64,000 bases of DNA, taken from JAKVAV01 sp964651785 (lineage in GTDB: Bacteria > Bacteroidota > Bacteroidia > Flavobacteriales_D > Cryomorphaceae). Each line of letters starts with the position of its first letter. Positions within the stretch are counted from its first letter, which is position 1. A program made the translations under genes and the position numbers. The notes beneath the pieces were generated by a model. It saw only the letters and a program-made list of their open reading frames with translations. It was not told the DNA's origin and did not search any database. Below, piece by piece: positions 9,117 to 18,026 of the stretch. Location: the NCBI GenBank assembly GCA_964651785.1, contig CAZYWJ010000008.1:1-64000 (forward strand), written 5' to 3'.

Positions 9117-9545
9117 ATACATAGAAAAATTCATCCAAGCTATAAGTCATAAACCTATTGGATATAATCAGTCCGAGATGTAACCCTATAAGTCGCCAAT
9201 CTATTCAACTTCCATTGTCTTGACATAACCAGCCCGTCTTTGTTTCAATTATACGCGATTCGTGAGGCGCAAATTGAAATTGTCTAAGCGAATCTTTCTG
9301 AGATTCACCGACCGGATCTACATAGATCATAGGAAAGTTTATCCCTATGATGCGCACGCTTACGAGCACATATCTCCCGAATTTACTACGGCTTTTATAG
9401 CTGCAAACTCCAATTAGAAGCTACTTTATTGGTCATTTCCCATTCCGGCCAGCCGACTAAGACCCTATGGCTTAGCGAAAATAATTTTCTTCAACCTATT
9501 TCAGTCACTTCTGATTTTTACTATCTTGGATTAAACCAATCTCCA
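9117..9545. other. Non-coding gap with several short inverted repeats
   Basis: No convincing gene. Inverted repeats seen: TTTCAATT (9243-9250) with AATTGAAA (9272-9279); GAATCT (9290-9295) with AGATTC (9301-9306); ATCATAGG (9326-9333) with CCTATGAT (9344-9351). CTATAAGTC occurs twice (9140-9148, 9186-9194). A frame open from 9229 to a TAG at 9415 lacks an ATG. TATCTTGG at 9522-9529 is one base off the -7 consensus and probably serves the gene starting at 9546. Confidence 0.4.
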
Positions 9546-12500
9546 ATGAAGAAACAACCACTCTGCTTAGCGGCCTTACTCCTGCTGTATTTTCCCTGTC
9601 AGTTATCAGCTCAATCAAACAAGTCCGTGGCACGCGAATGGAACGAGCAGGTCCTTTACGCAATCAGCGCTGATTTTGCCCGCCCGACCATTCACGCCCG
9701 AAATCTTTTTCACTCATCCATAGCACTCTATGATGCTTGGTCAGTCTATGAGGGCTCAGGCAATACTTTTTTGCTCGGCAAAACGGTTGGCTCATATGAA
9801 AGTGAGTTCTTAGGGGTTCCTACTCCCGATGATAAGATATCAGCTCAAAAAGCAGCCATGAGCTATGCCGTATACCGTATTATCGAGCACAGATATGCGC
9901 TGTCTCCCGGCCTGGTTTCCATTACGGACTCTATAAACGGATTAATGTCGAATCTGGGCTATGATCCCGAAATCACCTCTACCGATTATATAAATGGCGG
10001 GCCTGCCGAATTAGGAAATTACATTGCCTCGCAAATAATCGAATTCGGTTATACCGACGGATCGAATGAGATTAATAACTACGCTAATCAATATTACCTC
10101 CCGGTAAACCCGCCCATTGAAGTAGAAGAGCCGGGGAATCCGGAAATTATTGACCCTAACCGATGGCAACAAATTTCATTATCTCAATCAATAGATCAAT
10201 CAGGAGAAATTGTAGCGAACGCCCCCGATTTTTTGAGCCCTGAATGGGGAAACGTTTTGCCTTTTTCAATGGAAGAAAGTGATATGACCATTCTGTCTCG
10301 GGATGGTTCTGATTATAAAGTTTATTTCGACCCGGGTGAGCCGCCGTTAATAGATACTTTGAATCCTGCCGGACTAGAGTCTTTTTATAAATGGAATTTC
10401 GTTCTCGTTCCGGTCTGGCAATCGCATTTGGATGTAAATGATGGAGTCATTTGGGACATTTCGCCTGCCTCTATTGGAAATATCCAGTCTTATCCCTCCT
10501 CATCCGAAGGGTATGAAGACTTTTACAACTTCTTTGACGGGGGCGACCCGGGAACGGGTTATGATCTAAATCCGGTAACGGGCGAACCTTATGAACCACA
10601 GTTTATACATCGTGCAGATTATGCCAGAGTGCTGGCCGAGTTTTGGGCAGATGGCCCCGAGTCAGTTACTCCTCCCGGTCATTGGTTCAAAATTTACAAC
10701 GAAGTAAGTGATCATCCCCTATTCGAGAGAAAATGGATGGGGCTTGGCGATGAACTTGATACGCTGGAATATGATGTTAAAGCTTATTTCGCTCTCGGAG
10801 GGGCCATGCATGATGCTGCTATAGCCGCCTGGAGTATAAAAGGTTACTATGATTATCTGAGACCCGTTTCGGCAGTGAGGTACATGGGAGATAAAGGGCA
10901 GTGCAGTAATATTTCTCATCCGTCTTTTCACCGGGCAGGATTGCCTCTGATTCCCGGATATATTGAAATTGTAGAGGAAGGTGATGAACTCGCAGGAGAA
11001 GAGGGTGAAAATGTGGACAAGATCAAACTTTATACTTGGAGAGGTCCCGAATACATTGATAATCCGGAAACGGAAGAAGCCGGGGTAGGCTGGATCCTCT
11101 CTGAAAATTGGTGGCCATACCAACGACCCAGTTTCGTTACACCGCCGTTTGCAGGCTATGTTTCAGGACACTCGACTTACTCCAGAACAGCGGCTGAATT
11201 AATGGAATTAATGACGGGTTCGCCTTTTTTCCCGGGTGGCATGAGCGGTTTTGAAGTGGAAATGAATGAATTCCTTGTGTTTGAAGAAGGGCCCTCTGAA
11301 ACCTTTCAACTTCAATGGGCTACTTATACCGATGCTTCTGATCAGTGCAGCCTTAGTCGAATATGGGGAGGTATACACCCTCCTGTTGATGATATTCCCG
11401 GCAGGATGATAGGAATGGAATTGGGACCTCAAGCGTTTAACTTAGCCAATGCTATAGTCAATACGGAAGTACCCCATGTAGAAAGCTATACCGTCAGCGT
11501 AGATAGCTTAAATGGAGAAGATACGGGCAGTAGTTTTTCAATAGTCCTCAACTTCGATCAGGAGATGAACCAGTCAATTGAGCCATCTGTCAACTATGTA
11601 ATCGCAGAACTTTCGGAAGTCTTAACGATAACAGACGCCGGATGGATAAATTCTACTCAATACCAAGTGGAAATGATGGTCGAGGATGTCGCGATTGATG
11701 CAATATCCACATCTGTTTCGATCAGCGGAGCGGAGAACACATCGGGATCCATACAAAATCCCGCCTTGCTCAGTGCACCATTTCTGCTTGACACCAAAAA
11801 CCCTGAAGTATCCGATGTAACACTTTCTGATTTGGTCATTAATGATAATACCGTAGCCGATAATGGTTTTTTTGTTGCCATCACCTTCAGTGAACCCTGC
11901 GATACCACTTCGGCCTTGGCACTTGAATTTTCAGCAGGTGGAAATAGCGTGGAGGCATTGTCATTTAACAGTCAGGAAAGTCATTGGCAGGATGAATTTA
12001 CTTACATGGCTTTCTATGATTTGACGGACGAGAATCAAACGATTAATGGCATTTCACTCACGGTTTCCGGACTTACTGATCCGTTGGGAAATATTCTTCA
12101 GACAACTGAGATGAGTGATATTTTAATTATTGACACCCAAAATCCGGAGCTTGCTTCCATAGAAGTAAACGACACTGAGTTGAATATAACAGACTACGGT
12201 CAAACCGATCTTGTAGTAACAATTTCTTTCAGTGAATCTATGAATCAAGAAGTTTCTCCGAGTCTCTCTTTTCAAGGCCAGTCTCCTTTAGGTACAAGCC
12301 TTATGTATAATGAGTTCGAAAGTATGTGGCTGTCGGAAACCACCTGTGAGGTTCATTACCTCTTCGAGCTCGCTGACGAAGAATTCAAGAACCTATCGGT
12401 CTCATTGGAAAATTTTAAGGACATCAACGATAATGGTTTGAATGTGCCGGTGACGGAGGAACTTCTTTCAATTGATACCAAGAAACCTCAAGTAGAAAGT

Positions 12501-13439
12501 GTCAATCCGGAAAGCGACATCGTCAATGATTGGGTCGTTGATCAAGGAAGTTTTGCCGTAGATATAGAATTCTCAGAAGAGATGGACACCCTGCAAGCCG
12601 CTTTGATTTTAGTCACTTCAGAAGATGCACAAGCCTCATTTTCGAATGATTTTCTATCAAGTGTCTGGTTGAATGACAGCATTTACCGCGCTGTATTTGT
12701 AGTAGAAGATTTAGACGAAGAAATAGAAGACATCGGCATTTCAGTAAATTTTGCTGAAGATCGAATGGGAAATACGCAAGACTTATTTATGTCGGAATCC
12801 GTATTGAATTTAGATACTAAGAACCCGGCAGTCCTATCCATTTCCTCAACGGATTATATCATTGAAACGGATGATGTCGTTGATGAGGCTTTTAATATCA
12901 TCGCCATTTTTGATGAAAAAATGGATCAGAATTTACCCGTGGATTTTGCCTTCCTTCCCGAAGATCCTCTTAATTCCATATTCGTGCAGAATTCTGATGC
13001 CTCCTATTGGCTAAATGAGTTTACCCATATCGCGGTCTTCGATGTGGTGAATACTGAACCGTTTTTTACGGATGTTTCTTTAGAAATAAACACGGGCTAT
13101 GACCTTGCCGGGAATACGGTAGTTGAATTTAGTGTAGAGGATTTTATGCTTTTGGATTTGAATACACTTTCCGTCAATAGCTACAGTGACGATAATTTGC
13201 GGATCTATCCCACCATACTTACTCATGGTGAGACCTTATATCTGGAGTTACGGGAAAATACACCGATATCACAAATATATCTAAGGGATGTGCAAGGCAG
13301 AATCGTTCAGGAGAGCCTGCCTGCTGCCACCTCGGCGGGCTTATATGAAATAGACATACACAGAAACGGTGCAGGCCTGTATTTTATCGAAATTGTGTTG
13401 GAGAAAGAAGTAGTCACTCGAAAACTTTTCTTGCAATGA
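9546..13439 (+). CDS. Vanadium-dependent haloperoxidase-like T9SS cargo protein with five Ig-like repeats
   Basis: The start chosen is MKKQPLCLAALLLLYF at 9546, a signal peptide ending LSAQ. The frame is open back to 9429, but that extension is not signal-like. The 1297-residue product begins with a PAP2/vanadium-haloperoxidase-like domain (about 25-630): REWNEQVLYAI, HDAAIAAWSIKGYYDYLRP, the phosphate/vanadate-site motif AGYVSGHSTYS, and SRIWGGIHPPVDDIPGR with the axial-type histidine. Five repeats of roughly 110 residues follow, beginning near residues 642, 748, 862, 976 and 1089, most opening with a DTKNP-like motif and a FSE-M motif. A T9SS type A tail ends the protein (about 1200-1297). 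It should be secreted through SprA. Haloperoxidase or phosphatase activity is inferred from motifs only. The next gene overlaps by four bases. Confidence 0.82.
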   Translation: MKKQPLCLAALLLLYFPCQLSAQSNKSVAREWNEQVLYAISADFARPTIHARNLFHSSIALYDAWSVYEGSGNTFLLGKTVGSYESEFLGVPTPDDKISAQKAAMSYAVYRIIEHRYALSPGLVSITDSINGLMSNLGYDPEITSTDYINGGPAELGNYIASQIIEFGYTDGSNEINNYANQYYLPVNPPIEVEEPGNPEIIDPNRWQQISLSQSIDQSGEIVANAPDFLSPEWGNVLPFSMEESDMTILSRDGSDYKVYFDPGEPPLIDTLNPAGLESFYKWNFVLVPVWQSHLDVNDGVIWDISPASIGNIQSYPSSSEGYEDFYNFFDGGDPGTGYDLNPVTGEPYEPQFIHRADYARVLAEFWADGPESVTPPGHWFKIYNEVSDHPLFERKWMGLGDELDTLEYDVKAYFALGGAMHDAAIAAWSIKGYYDYLRPVSAVRYMGDKGQCSNISHPSFHRAGLPLIPGYIEIVEEGDELAGEEGENVDKIKLYTWRGPEYIDNPETEEAGVGWILSENWWPYQRPSFVTPPFAGYVSGHSTYSRTAAELMELMTGSPFFPGGMSGFEVEMNEFLVFEEGPSETFQLQWATYTDASDQCSLSRIWGGIHPPVDDIPGRMIGMELGPQAFNLANAIVNTEVPHVESYTVSVDSLNGEDTGSSFSIVLNFDQEMNQSIEPSVNYVIAELSEVLTITDAGWINSTQYQVEMMVEDVAIDAISTSVSISGAENTSGSIQNPALLSAPFLLDTKNPEVSDVTLSDLVINDNTVADNGFFVAITFSEPCDTTSALALEFSAGGNSVEALSFNSQESHWQDEFTYMAFYDLTDENQTINGISLTVSGLTDPLGNILQTTEMSDILIIDTQNPELASIEVNDTELNITDYGQTDLVVTISFSESMNQEVSPSLSFQGQSPLGTSLMYNEFESMWLSETTCEVHYLFELADEEFKNLSVSLENFKDINDNGLNVPVTEELLSIDTKKPQVESVNPESDIVNDWVVDQGSFAVDIEFSEEMDTLQAALILVTSEDAQASFSNDFLSSVWLNDSIYRAVFVVEDLDEEIEDIGISVNFAEDRMGNTQDLFMSESVLNLDTKNPAVLSISSTDYIIETDDVVDEAFNIIAIFDEKMDQNLPVDFAFLPEDPLNSIFVQNSDASYWLNEFTHIAVFDVVNTEPFFTDVSLEINTGYDLAGNTVVEFSVEDFMLLDLNTLSVNSYSDDNLRIYPTILTHGETLYLELRENTPISQIYLRDVQGRIVQESLPAATSAGLYEIDIHRNGAGLYFIEIVLEKEVVTRKLFLQ

Positions 13440-15835
13440 AAAATTTGATTTCAAAAAGTCAACCGCTTATCTGCGGACTCATTTTTTTGCTTGGAACAAA
13501 TTTTTTCTCCGATGTTCACGCTCAAATCTTTATTGAAGAGAGTCTGGAAAGAGGAGTGGATTTTATCTCCGCGATAGAGTTAGAAGGCGTCGCACTTTCT
13601 GCCGTTGATTTCGATCAGGACGGATTTGATGACCTCTCATTGGCAAGTAAAGGCGAAGTTTATTTTTACAAGAATAATGGCGGTTTCTTTCAAGTCGTGA
13701 ATTTAGATATTGAGGCACCTCCCGGAGACATAACTGCCGTATTGTGGGCCGACATTAATAATGATGGCAAACTCGATTTGTTTCTATGTTCGCACTCCGG
13801 CTTTGTAAAACTTTACAAACAAGAGGATAACCTTCAATTTGAAGATATAAGTAGCCAATCGGGAATAGCAAGTACGGCTACCAATAATTGGGGGGCTAGT
13901 TTTGTCGATTTTAATCGAGACGGTTTCCTCGATCTCCATGTATGTCGCTACGAGAGCTGGTTGAATCCTCCCGCAAATCCTGACATAGAGCCCGAGGTTT
14001 GGTCTAGACTTTATATGAACAATGGTGATGAAACCTTTACTGATCTTACGATTGAATCAGGACTGATTATTAATCCTTCTCCCGTTTTTCTCGGCGTTTT
14101 CCCCGACCTGAACAATGACTTGTGGCCCGATAATTACTCCATCATAGACAGAGCTCCGGGCAATGAACTCTTCATTAATAACCAGGGGATTTTTCAAAAC
14201 CGGACCGGTGAGTGGAATGCCGGCTATGCAGCCAATGATATCATGTCAAATGCCGTAGGTGATTACAACAATGATGGGTTTTTAGATATATACATGACTA
14301 ATTCCGGAGGAAGTTCATTTCCCAGCTATTTATTGAGAAATGATAGTGCTGAGCAATTTACTGACGTGGCATTGGCCACAGGCGTTCAATCTTTGGATTT
14401 CTGTTGGGGTGCCGTATGGCTCGATGCAGACAACAATGGCTGGGAAGATCTCTATTTTGTCAATCAGTTCAATAGTCCGAATTACTTGTTCTTAAACGAT
14501 GGCGGCACCTTTGATGACGCTCAGGATCAAGTTGAAACAGATGCTCAGGTTCCGTCTTTTTCAGTAGCCAAAGGAGATTTTGATAATAATGGCTATGCCG
14601 ATCTTTTCGTCCAATCAAAATTTCCCAATCGATCCTCACTTCTGATGAATCAATTCGAGGACAACCATTTTATAAAAATTACTCCTCACGGCACGGTTTC
14701 AAACGCGATGGCCATCGGAACGTGGATCAAGGTCTATAGTGGCGAAACCGAACTTGTACATTTTACGCTATGCGGAGAAGGATTTGTTTCGCAAAACACT
14801 CAAAATCACATATTCGGATTGGGTGACGGTATAAGTCAGGTTGATTCGGTAATCATATGGTATCCTTCAGGTCATTTGGATAGTTATTATAATCTGGATA
14901 GTGATACAGCCTATCATTTCTATGAAGGTGAAACATATTTTGCGGAAATAACTGCTAATCAAACCAATATTTGCGAAGGAGAGGTCCTAACCCTTGATGC
15001 GGGAGAGCACGCAAGTTATTCATGGAATACGGGAGACTCCACGCGCTACATTGCCACTGATACTTCAGGAGTTTATACCGTTGAGGTTAGTAATGAATTC
15101 GGAATAACCTCTACTGCATCTTACGAACTTGAGATTCAGCCAAATCCTATTGTTTCGGTAAGTATATCCCCCAATGTATGTGCAGGCGGAGAGGATGCGG
15201 CGATCAGTCTGACTAATATTACGGGGGTTCCCGCAGACTCAGTTATTTGGGATAATGGTATGGAAGGCTCTTTAATCGATTCTCTTGGTATAGGTGAGTA
15301 CAGCTTTCTATTCACCGATCTTTACGGTTGTTTGGATTCCGGTACCGTCGTAATCCAAGACCCTCCCCCACTTGCCGTGTACTCCAACACTACTCCGGAA
15401 GAGGCTTCATCAGCCAACGGATCGATCTCAATAATTATTTTCGGAGGCATTTCTCCTTATACCATTCTATTTGACGGAGATACCGTCTCCACTTTTATTG
15501 ACGGTCTGGCAGCAGGTACGTATGCTTTTGAAGTAATAGATTCAAACGGTTGCACGGACGTCATTGAAGTGGTAGTAGAAAATACGCTTCAGTCAAATGA
15601 TCAATCAAGAGAAAGCTTCGTCGTTTATCCGAACCCGGTCCGGAGCGAGCTATTTATAGAATCGAATGCTCCGATTGCCGGAATTGAGGTTCTGAACGTT
15701 TTGGGTCAGCAAGTAAAAAAGGAAGTATCCAACATGTCGGCAATAAACATGAGCGACTTATCTGATGGCTATTACACTCTCCTTATTACATTCCGTTCAG
15801 GTCAAGCTATGCATGCAAAAGTGCTGAAACGATAG
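13436..15835 (+). CDS. FG-GAP/VCBS repeat and ASPIC/UnbV protein with T9SS type A tail
   Basis: A 799-residue secreted protein. A signal peptide ending DVHAQ is followed by about seven calcium-binding-like FG-GAP repeats (DFDQDGFDDL, DINNDGKLDL, DFNRDGFLDL, DLNNDLWPDN, DYNNDGFLDI, DADNNGWEDL, DFDNNGYADL), which should form an integrin-alpha-like propeller. An ASPIC/UnbV domain (GTWIKVYSG through VIIWYPSGHLD), an Ig-like segment (SYSWNTGDSTRY), a SprB-like segment and a sorting tail (VVYPNPVRSELFIES) follow. The ATG overlaps the TGA of the haloperoxidase-like gene as ATGA, so the two proteins are translationally coupled and may act together on the surface. No specific ligand can be named. Confidence 0.85.
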   Translation: MKNLISKSQPLICGLIFLLGTNFFSDVHAQIFIEESLERGVDFISAIELEGVALSAVDFDQDGFDDLSLASKGEVYFYKNNGGFFQVVNLDIEAPPGDITAVLWADINNDGKLDLFLCSHSGFVKLYKQEDNLQFEDISSQSGIASTATNNWGASFVDFNRDGFLDLHVCRYESWLNPPANPDIEPEVWSRLYMNNGDETFTDLTIESGLIINPSPVFLGVFPDLNNDLWPDNYSIIDRAPGNELFINNQGIFQNRTGEWNAGYAANDIMSNAVGDYNNDGFLDIYMTNSGGSSFPSYLLRNDSAEQFTDVALATGVQSLDFCWGAVWLDADNNGWEDLYFVNQFNSPNYLFLNDGGTFDDAQDQVETDAQVPSFSVAKGDFDNNGYADLFVQSKFPNRSSLLMNQFEDNHFIKITPHGTVSNAMAIGTWIKVYSGETELVHFTLCGEGFVSQNTQNHIFGLGDGISQVDSVIIWYPSGHLDSYYNLDSDTAYHFYEGETYFAEITANQTNICEGEVLTLDAGEHASYSWNTGDSTRYIATDTSGVYTVEVSNEFGITSTASYELEIQPNPIVSVSISPNVCAGGEDAAISLTNITGVPADSVIWDNGMEGSLIDSLGIGEYSFLFTDLYGCLDSGTVVIQDPPPLAVYSNTTPEEASSANGSISIIIFGGISPYTILFDGDTVSTFIDGLAAGTYAFEVIDSNGCTDVIEVVVENTLQSNDQSRESFVVYPNPVRSELFIESNAPIAGIEVLNVLGQQVKKEVSNMSAINMSDLSDGYYTLLITFRSGQAMHAKVLKR

Positions 15836-15991
15836 GATTTTAGATCTGCATCTTACGATCACAAAGTCATATCAGATCGAAATCAGGCTACAAGCCGCCC
15901 TGATCAGGAATTGAAAATGAAGAATCATTTTTCTAAAAACAGCTACGAAAAGGAAATATAATCATTGCAGAGCCGCAAATCATCACTCAGG

Positions 15992-16678
15992 TCAGACGCG
16001 AGACTTTTTCTTCTTTCCCGCTACAAAATCCTTCAGGTAAAAAGGCTCGAAATAGGCGGTATCGACAAAATCGGATTGTTCATATTTGGCGGCAGCTTGG
16101 GTAACCATGCCTTTGGCGGAAGCCGATATATCGGGTATAAAACCGTAACCTCTCGTCTTCAGCATTTTAGTGCACTTATCGGCCCCATCGCCGAAAAACA
16201 AAACGCGATCGAAATCTGCCGCCTCGGGAAAGGAATCTGATTCGAGAACTTCAGCTCGGGTAAGAAAAACCGCGTTTCCTTCTCCGTCAAATCCCGCGCA
16301 AAAAACTTCCATTCTTCTCGCATCGATCATGGGTATGAAGAGGCTTTTTTTATTCCCATCAAAAAGTTCAGAACACATGGCTTTGAGCGTGTTTACCGCC
16401 AAGAGCGGAATACCCAAAGCATAGGCCATCCCCTTTGCTGAAGAAACCCCGATGCGAAGACCGGTGTAGGAACCCGGGCCTTCACTAACGGCCACGGCAT
16501 CCAGATCGGAAAACTTTAAGCCTGCTTGATTGAGGACATCTTCTATAAATACATGAAGTTTCTCGGCATGTGTATATTGATCAGAACCATCTTCTTTTAG
16601 CGCGATAAGCTTATCTCCATTGGCAAGTGCAACAGAGCAATTTTTAGTCGATGTTTCCAAACAGATTATTCGCGCCAA
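15992..16678 (-). CDS. tsaB: tRNA threonylcarbamoyladenosine biosynthesis protein TsaB
   Basis: A 228-residue ASKHA-fold protein that partners TsaD in making the universal N6-threonylcarbamoyladenosine at position 37 of ANN-decoding tRNAs. The N-terminus IICLETSTKNCSVAL and the signature AVSEGPGSYTGLRIG with SAKGMAYALGIPL are typical of TsaB; the longer TsaD metal-binding HxxxH is absent, as expected. The start follows the efflux adaptor stop by only four bases, so it is the last gene of a tolC-adaptor-tsaB unit. This gene order seems to recur in Flavobacteriia and probably reflects shared transcription rather than function. The C-terminus ends in a basic GKKKKSRV. It converges on the FG-GAP gene across a 156-base gap in which I see only weak hairpins. 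Confidence 0.92.
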   Translation of the reverse strand: MARIICLETSTKNCSVALANGDKLIALKEDGSDQYTHAEKLHVFIEDVLNQAGLKFSDLDAVAVSEGPGSYTGLRIGVSSAKGMAYALGIPLLAVNTLKAMCSELFDGNKKSLFIPMIDARRMEVFCAGFDGEGNAVFLTRAEVLESDSFPEAADFDRVLFFGDGADKCTKMLKTRGYGFIPDISASAKGMVTQAAAKYEQSDFVDTAYFEPFYLKDFVAGKKKKSRV

Positions 16679-16682
16679 GCTT

Positions 16683-18017
16683 TTAGTCTTTTTTGTACAA
16701 GTCTTCTTTAGAAACGGCCTCCACCTTATCGCCCGGCATCAGTTTTTGTGAAACCAGATCATACGGTCCGCTGATAACCTCCGTATCTAATTCAATTCCA
16801 CTGATTATCTCGATGTATTTATCATCTTGGATGCCTGTCTCGACCACCTGAATTTGCGCTTTATCATTTTCGGTTAAGACAAAAACCACGGTGAAAGGTT
16901 CCGTTTCTTCATCGGATTTCTTTCCGACCAATCGATCTACGGCCGAAACCTTGTCTGCTTTGGCTGTATCGGTGCGCGTCGTCACGCTTTCGATGGGTAC
17001 GGCTATGACGTTTTCTTTCTTAGCCGTGATGATATCTACCGTGGCGTTCATCCCCGGGCGGAATGGTGAGAGCTCGGGATGATCAGGATCAATTAAGTCA
17101 TCGTAAGATTCTTGTAAAATGCGAATTTTCACTTCAAAATTCGTTACCTGATCGGCCGTCATTCCGGTAGACTTTGCCGAGTTGGCAATCTCGGTTACCA
17201 CACCTTTAAATTTTCTATTGGTGTACGCATCCACTTCTACAGTGGCTGTATCGCCGAAGGCTACACGAACAATATCGCTCTCGTTCACGTCGACCAACAC
17301 TTCCATTACATCGAGATTGGCTACGCGCATAATTTCCGTTCCCGTCATTTGCATCGCGCCCACCACTTGTTCGCCTTCTTCTACTTCCAGCCTTGAGATG
17401 GTGCCATTCATAGGCGATACGATGGTGGTTCGGGAGTACGAATCACGCGCTTCCTTAACCGATGCCTGCGCCGACTGCACGCTGTATTGCGCCGCCTTAA
17501 CGCTTTCTTCGGCTGCGGTTACTTCAGCTTGAGCAGTTTCATAACTCGCCTGAGCGTTATCAAATTCGGACTGACTAATGGCGCCGTCTTCGTAAAGCTT
17601 ATCACTTCTTTGAAAACTCAACTCGGCATTTCTGAGCTGCGCCTTGGCCTGAACTAATCTGGCTGCGGCATTGGCCTTATTGGCTTGAGCATTGTTAAAG
17701 GCAGCCTCAGCTCGATCGAGAGCAGCTTGTGCCAAATCTGGATTGATCTTCACCAATAAATCACCCTTTTCAACCTTGGCTCCTTCTTTAAATGGTAGTT
17801 CCAGTATTTTTCCGGAGACTTCCGAAGAAATGATCACCTCCGTTTCGGGTTGAATTTTTCCATTGGCTACTACCGTTTCCACGATAGTTTTCTCGGATGA
17901 CGTGGCTGTGGTAACCTTCGTACCGCCTTCGTTTTGTCTCTTGATTACGGCTACCACCACCAGGGCCGCAATTACAATTCCGGAAATCCAGAGTAGTCGT
18001 TTTGTTCGTTTAGTCAT
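16683..18017 (-). CDS. Efflux RND transporter periplasmic adaptor subunit (HlyD/MacA-like)
   Basis: A 444-residue membrane-fusion protein. The N-terminal anchor is LLWISGIVIAALVVVAVI. A barrel-sandwich/lipoyl half follows (VVANGKIQPETEVIISSEVS, then GAKVEKGDLLVKINPDL), then a long alpha-helical hairpin rich in Ala and Gln (about 85-190), the second lipoyl half (IVSPMNGTISRLEVEEGEQV), a beta-barrel domain and a C-terminal membrane-proximal domain. It bridges an inner-membrane pump and a TolC-type channel in the periplasm. The TolC homologue lies nine bases upstream in the same operon, but no RND or MacB permease gene is in the window, so the pump must lie elsewhere. The substrate is unknown. 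Confidence 0.9.
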   Translation of the reverse strand: MTKRTKRLLWISGIVIAALVVVAVIKRQNEGGTKVTTATSSEKTIVETVVANGKIQPETEVIISSEVSGKILELPFKEGAKVEKGDLLVKINPDLAQAALDRAEAAFNNAQANKANAAARLVQAKAQLRNAELSFQRSDKLYEDGAISQSEFDNAQASYETAQAEVTAAEESVKAAQYSVQSAQASVKEARDSYSRTTIVSPMNGTISRLEVEEGEQVVGAMQMTGTEIMRVANLDVMEVLVDVNESDIVRVAFGDTATVEVDAYTNRKFKGVVTEIANSAKSTGMTADQVTNFEVKIRILQESYDDLIDPDHPELSPFRPGMNATVDIITAKKENVIAVPIESVTTRTDTAKADKVSAVDRLVGKKSDEETEPFTVVFVLTENDKAQIQVVETGIQDDKYIEIISGIELDTEVISGPYDLVSQKLMPGDKVEAVSKEDLYKKD

Positions 18018-18026
18018 TCTCAGGCT

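Noticed and set aside
9229..9417. Open frame of about 62 codons in the 9.1-9.5 kb gap
   Set aside because: It has no ATG, no ribosome site and no recognisable protein; a frame this short is expected by chance at this base composition.
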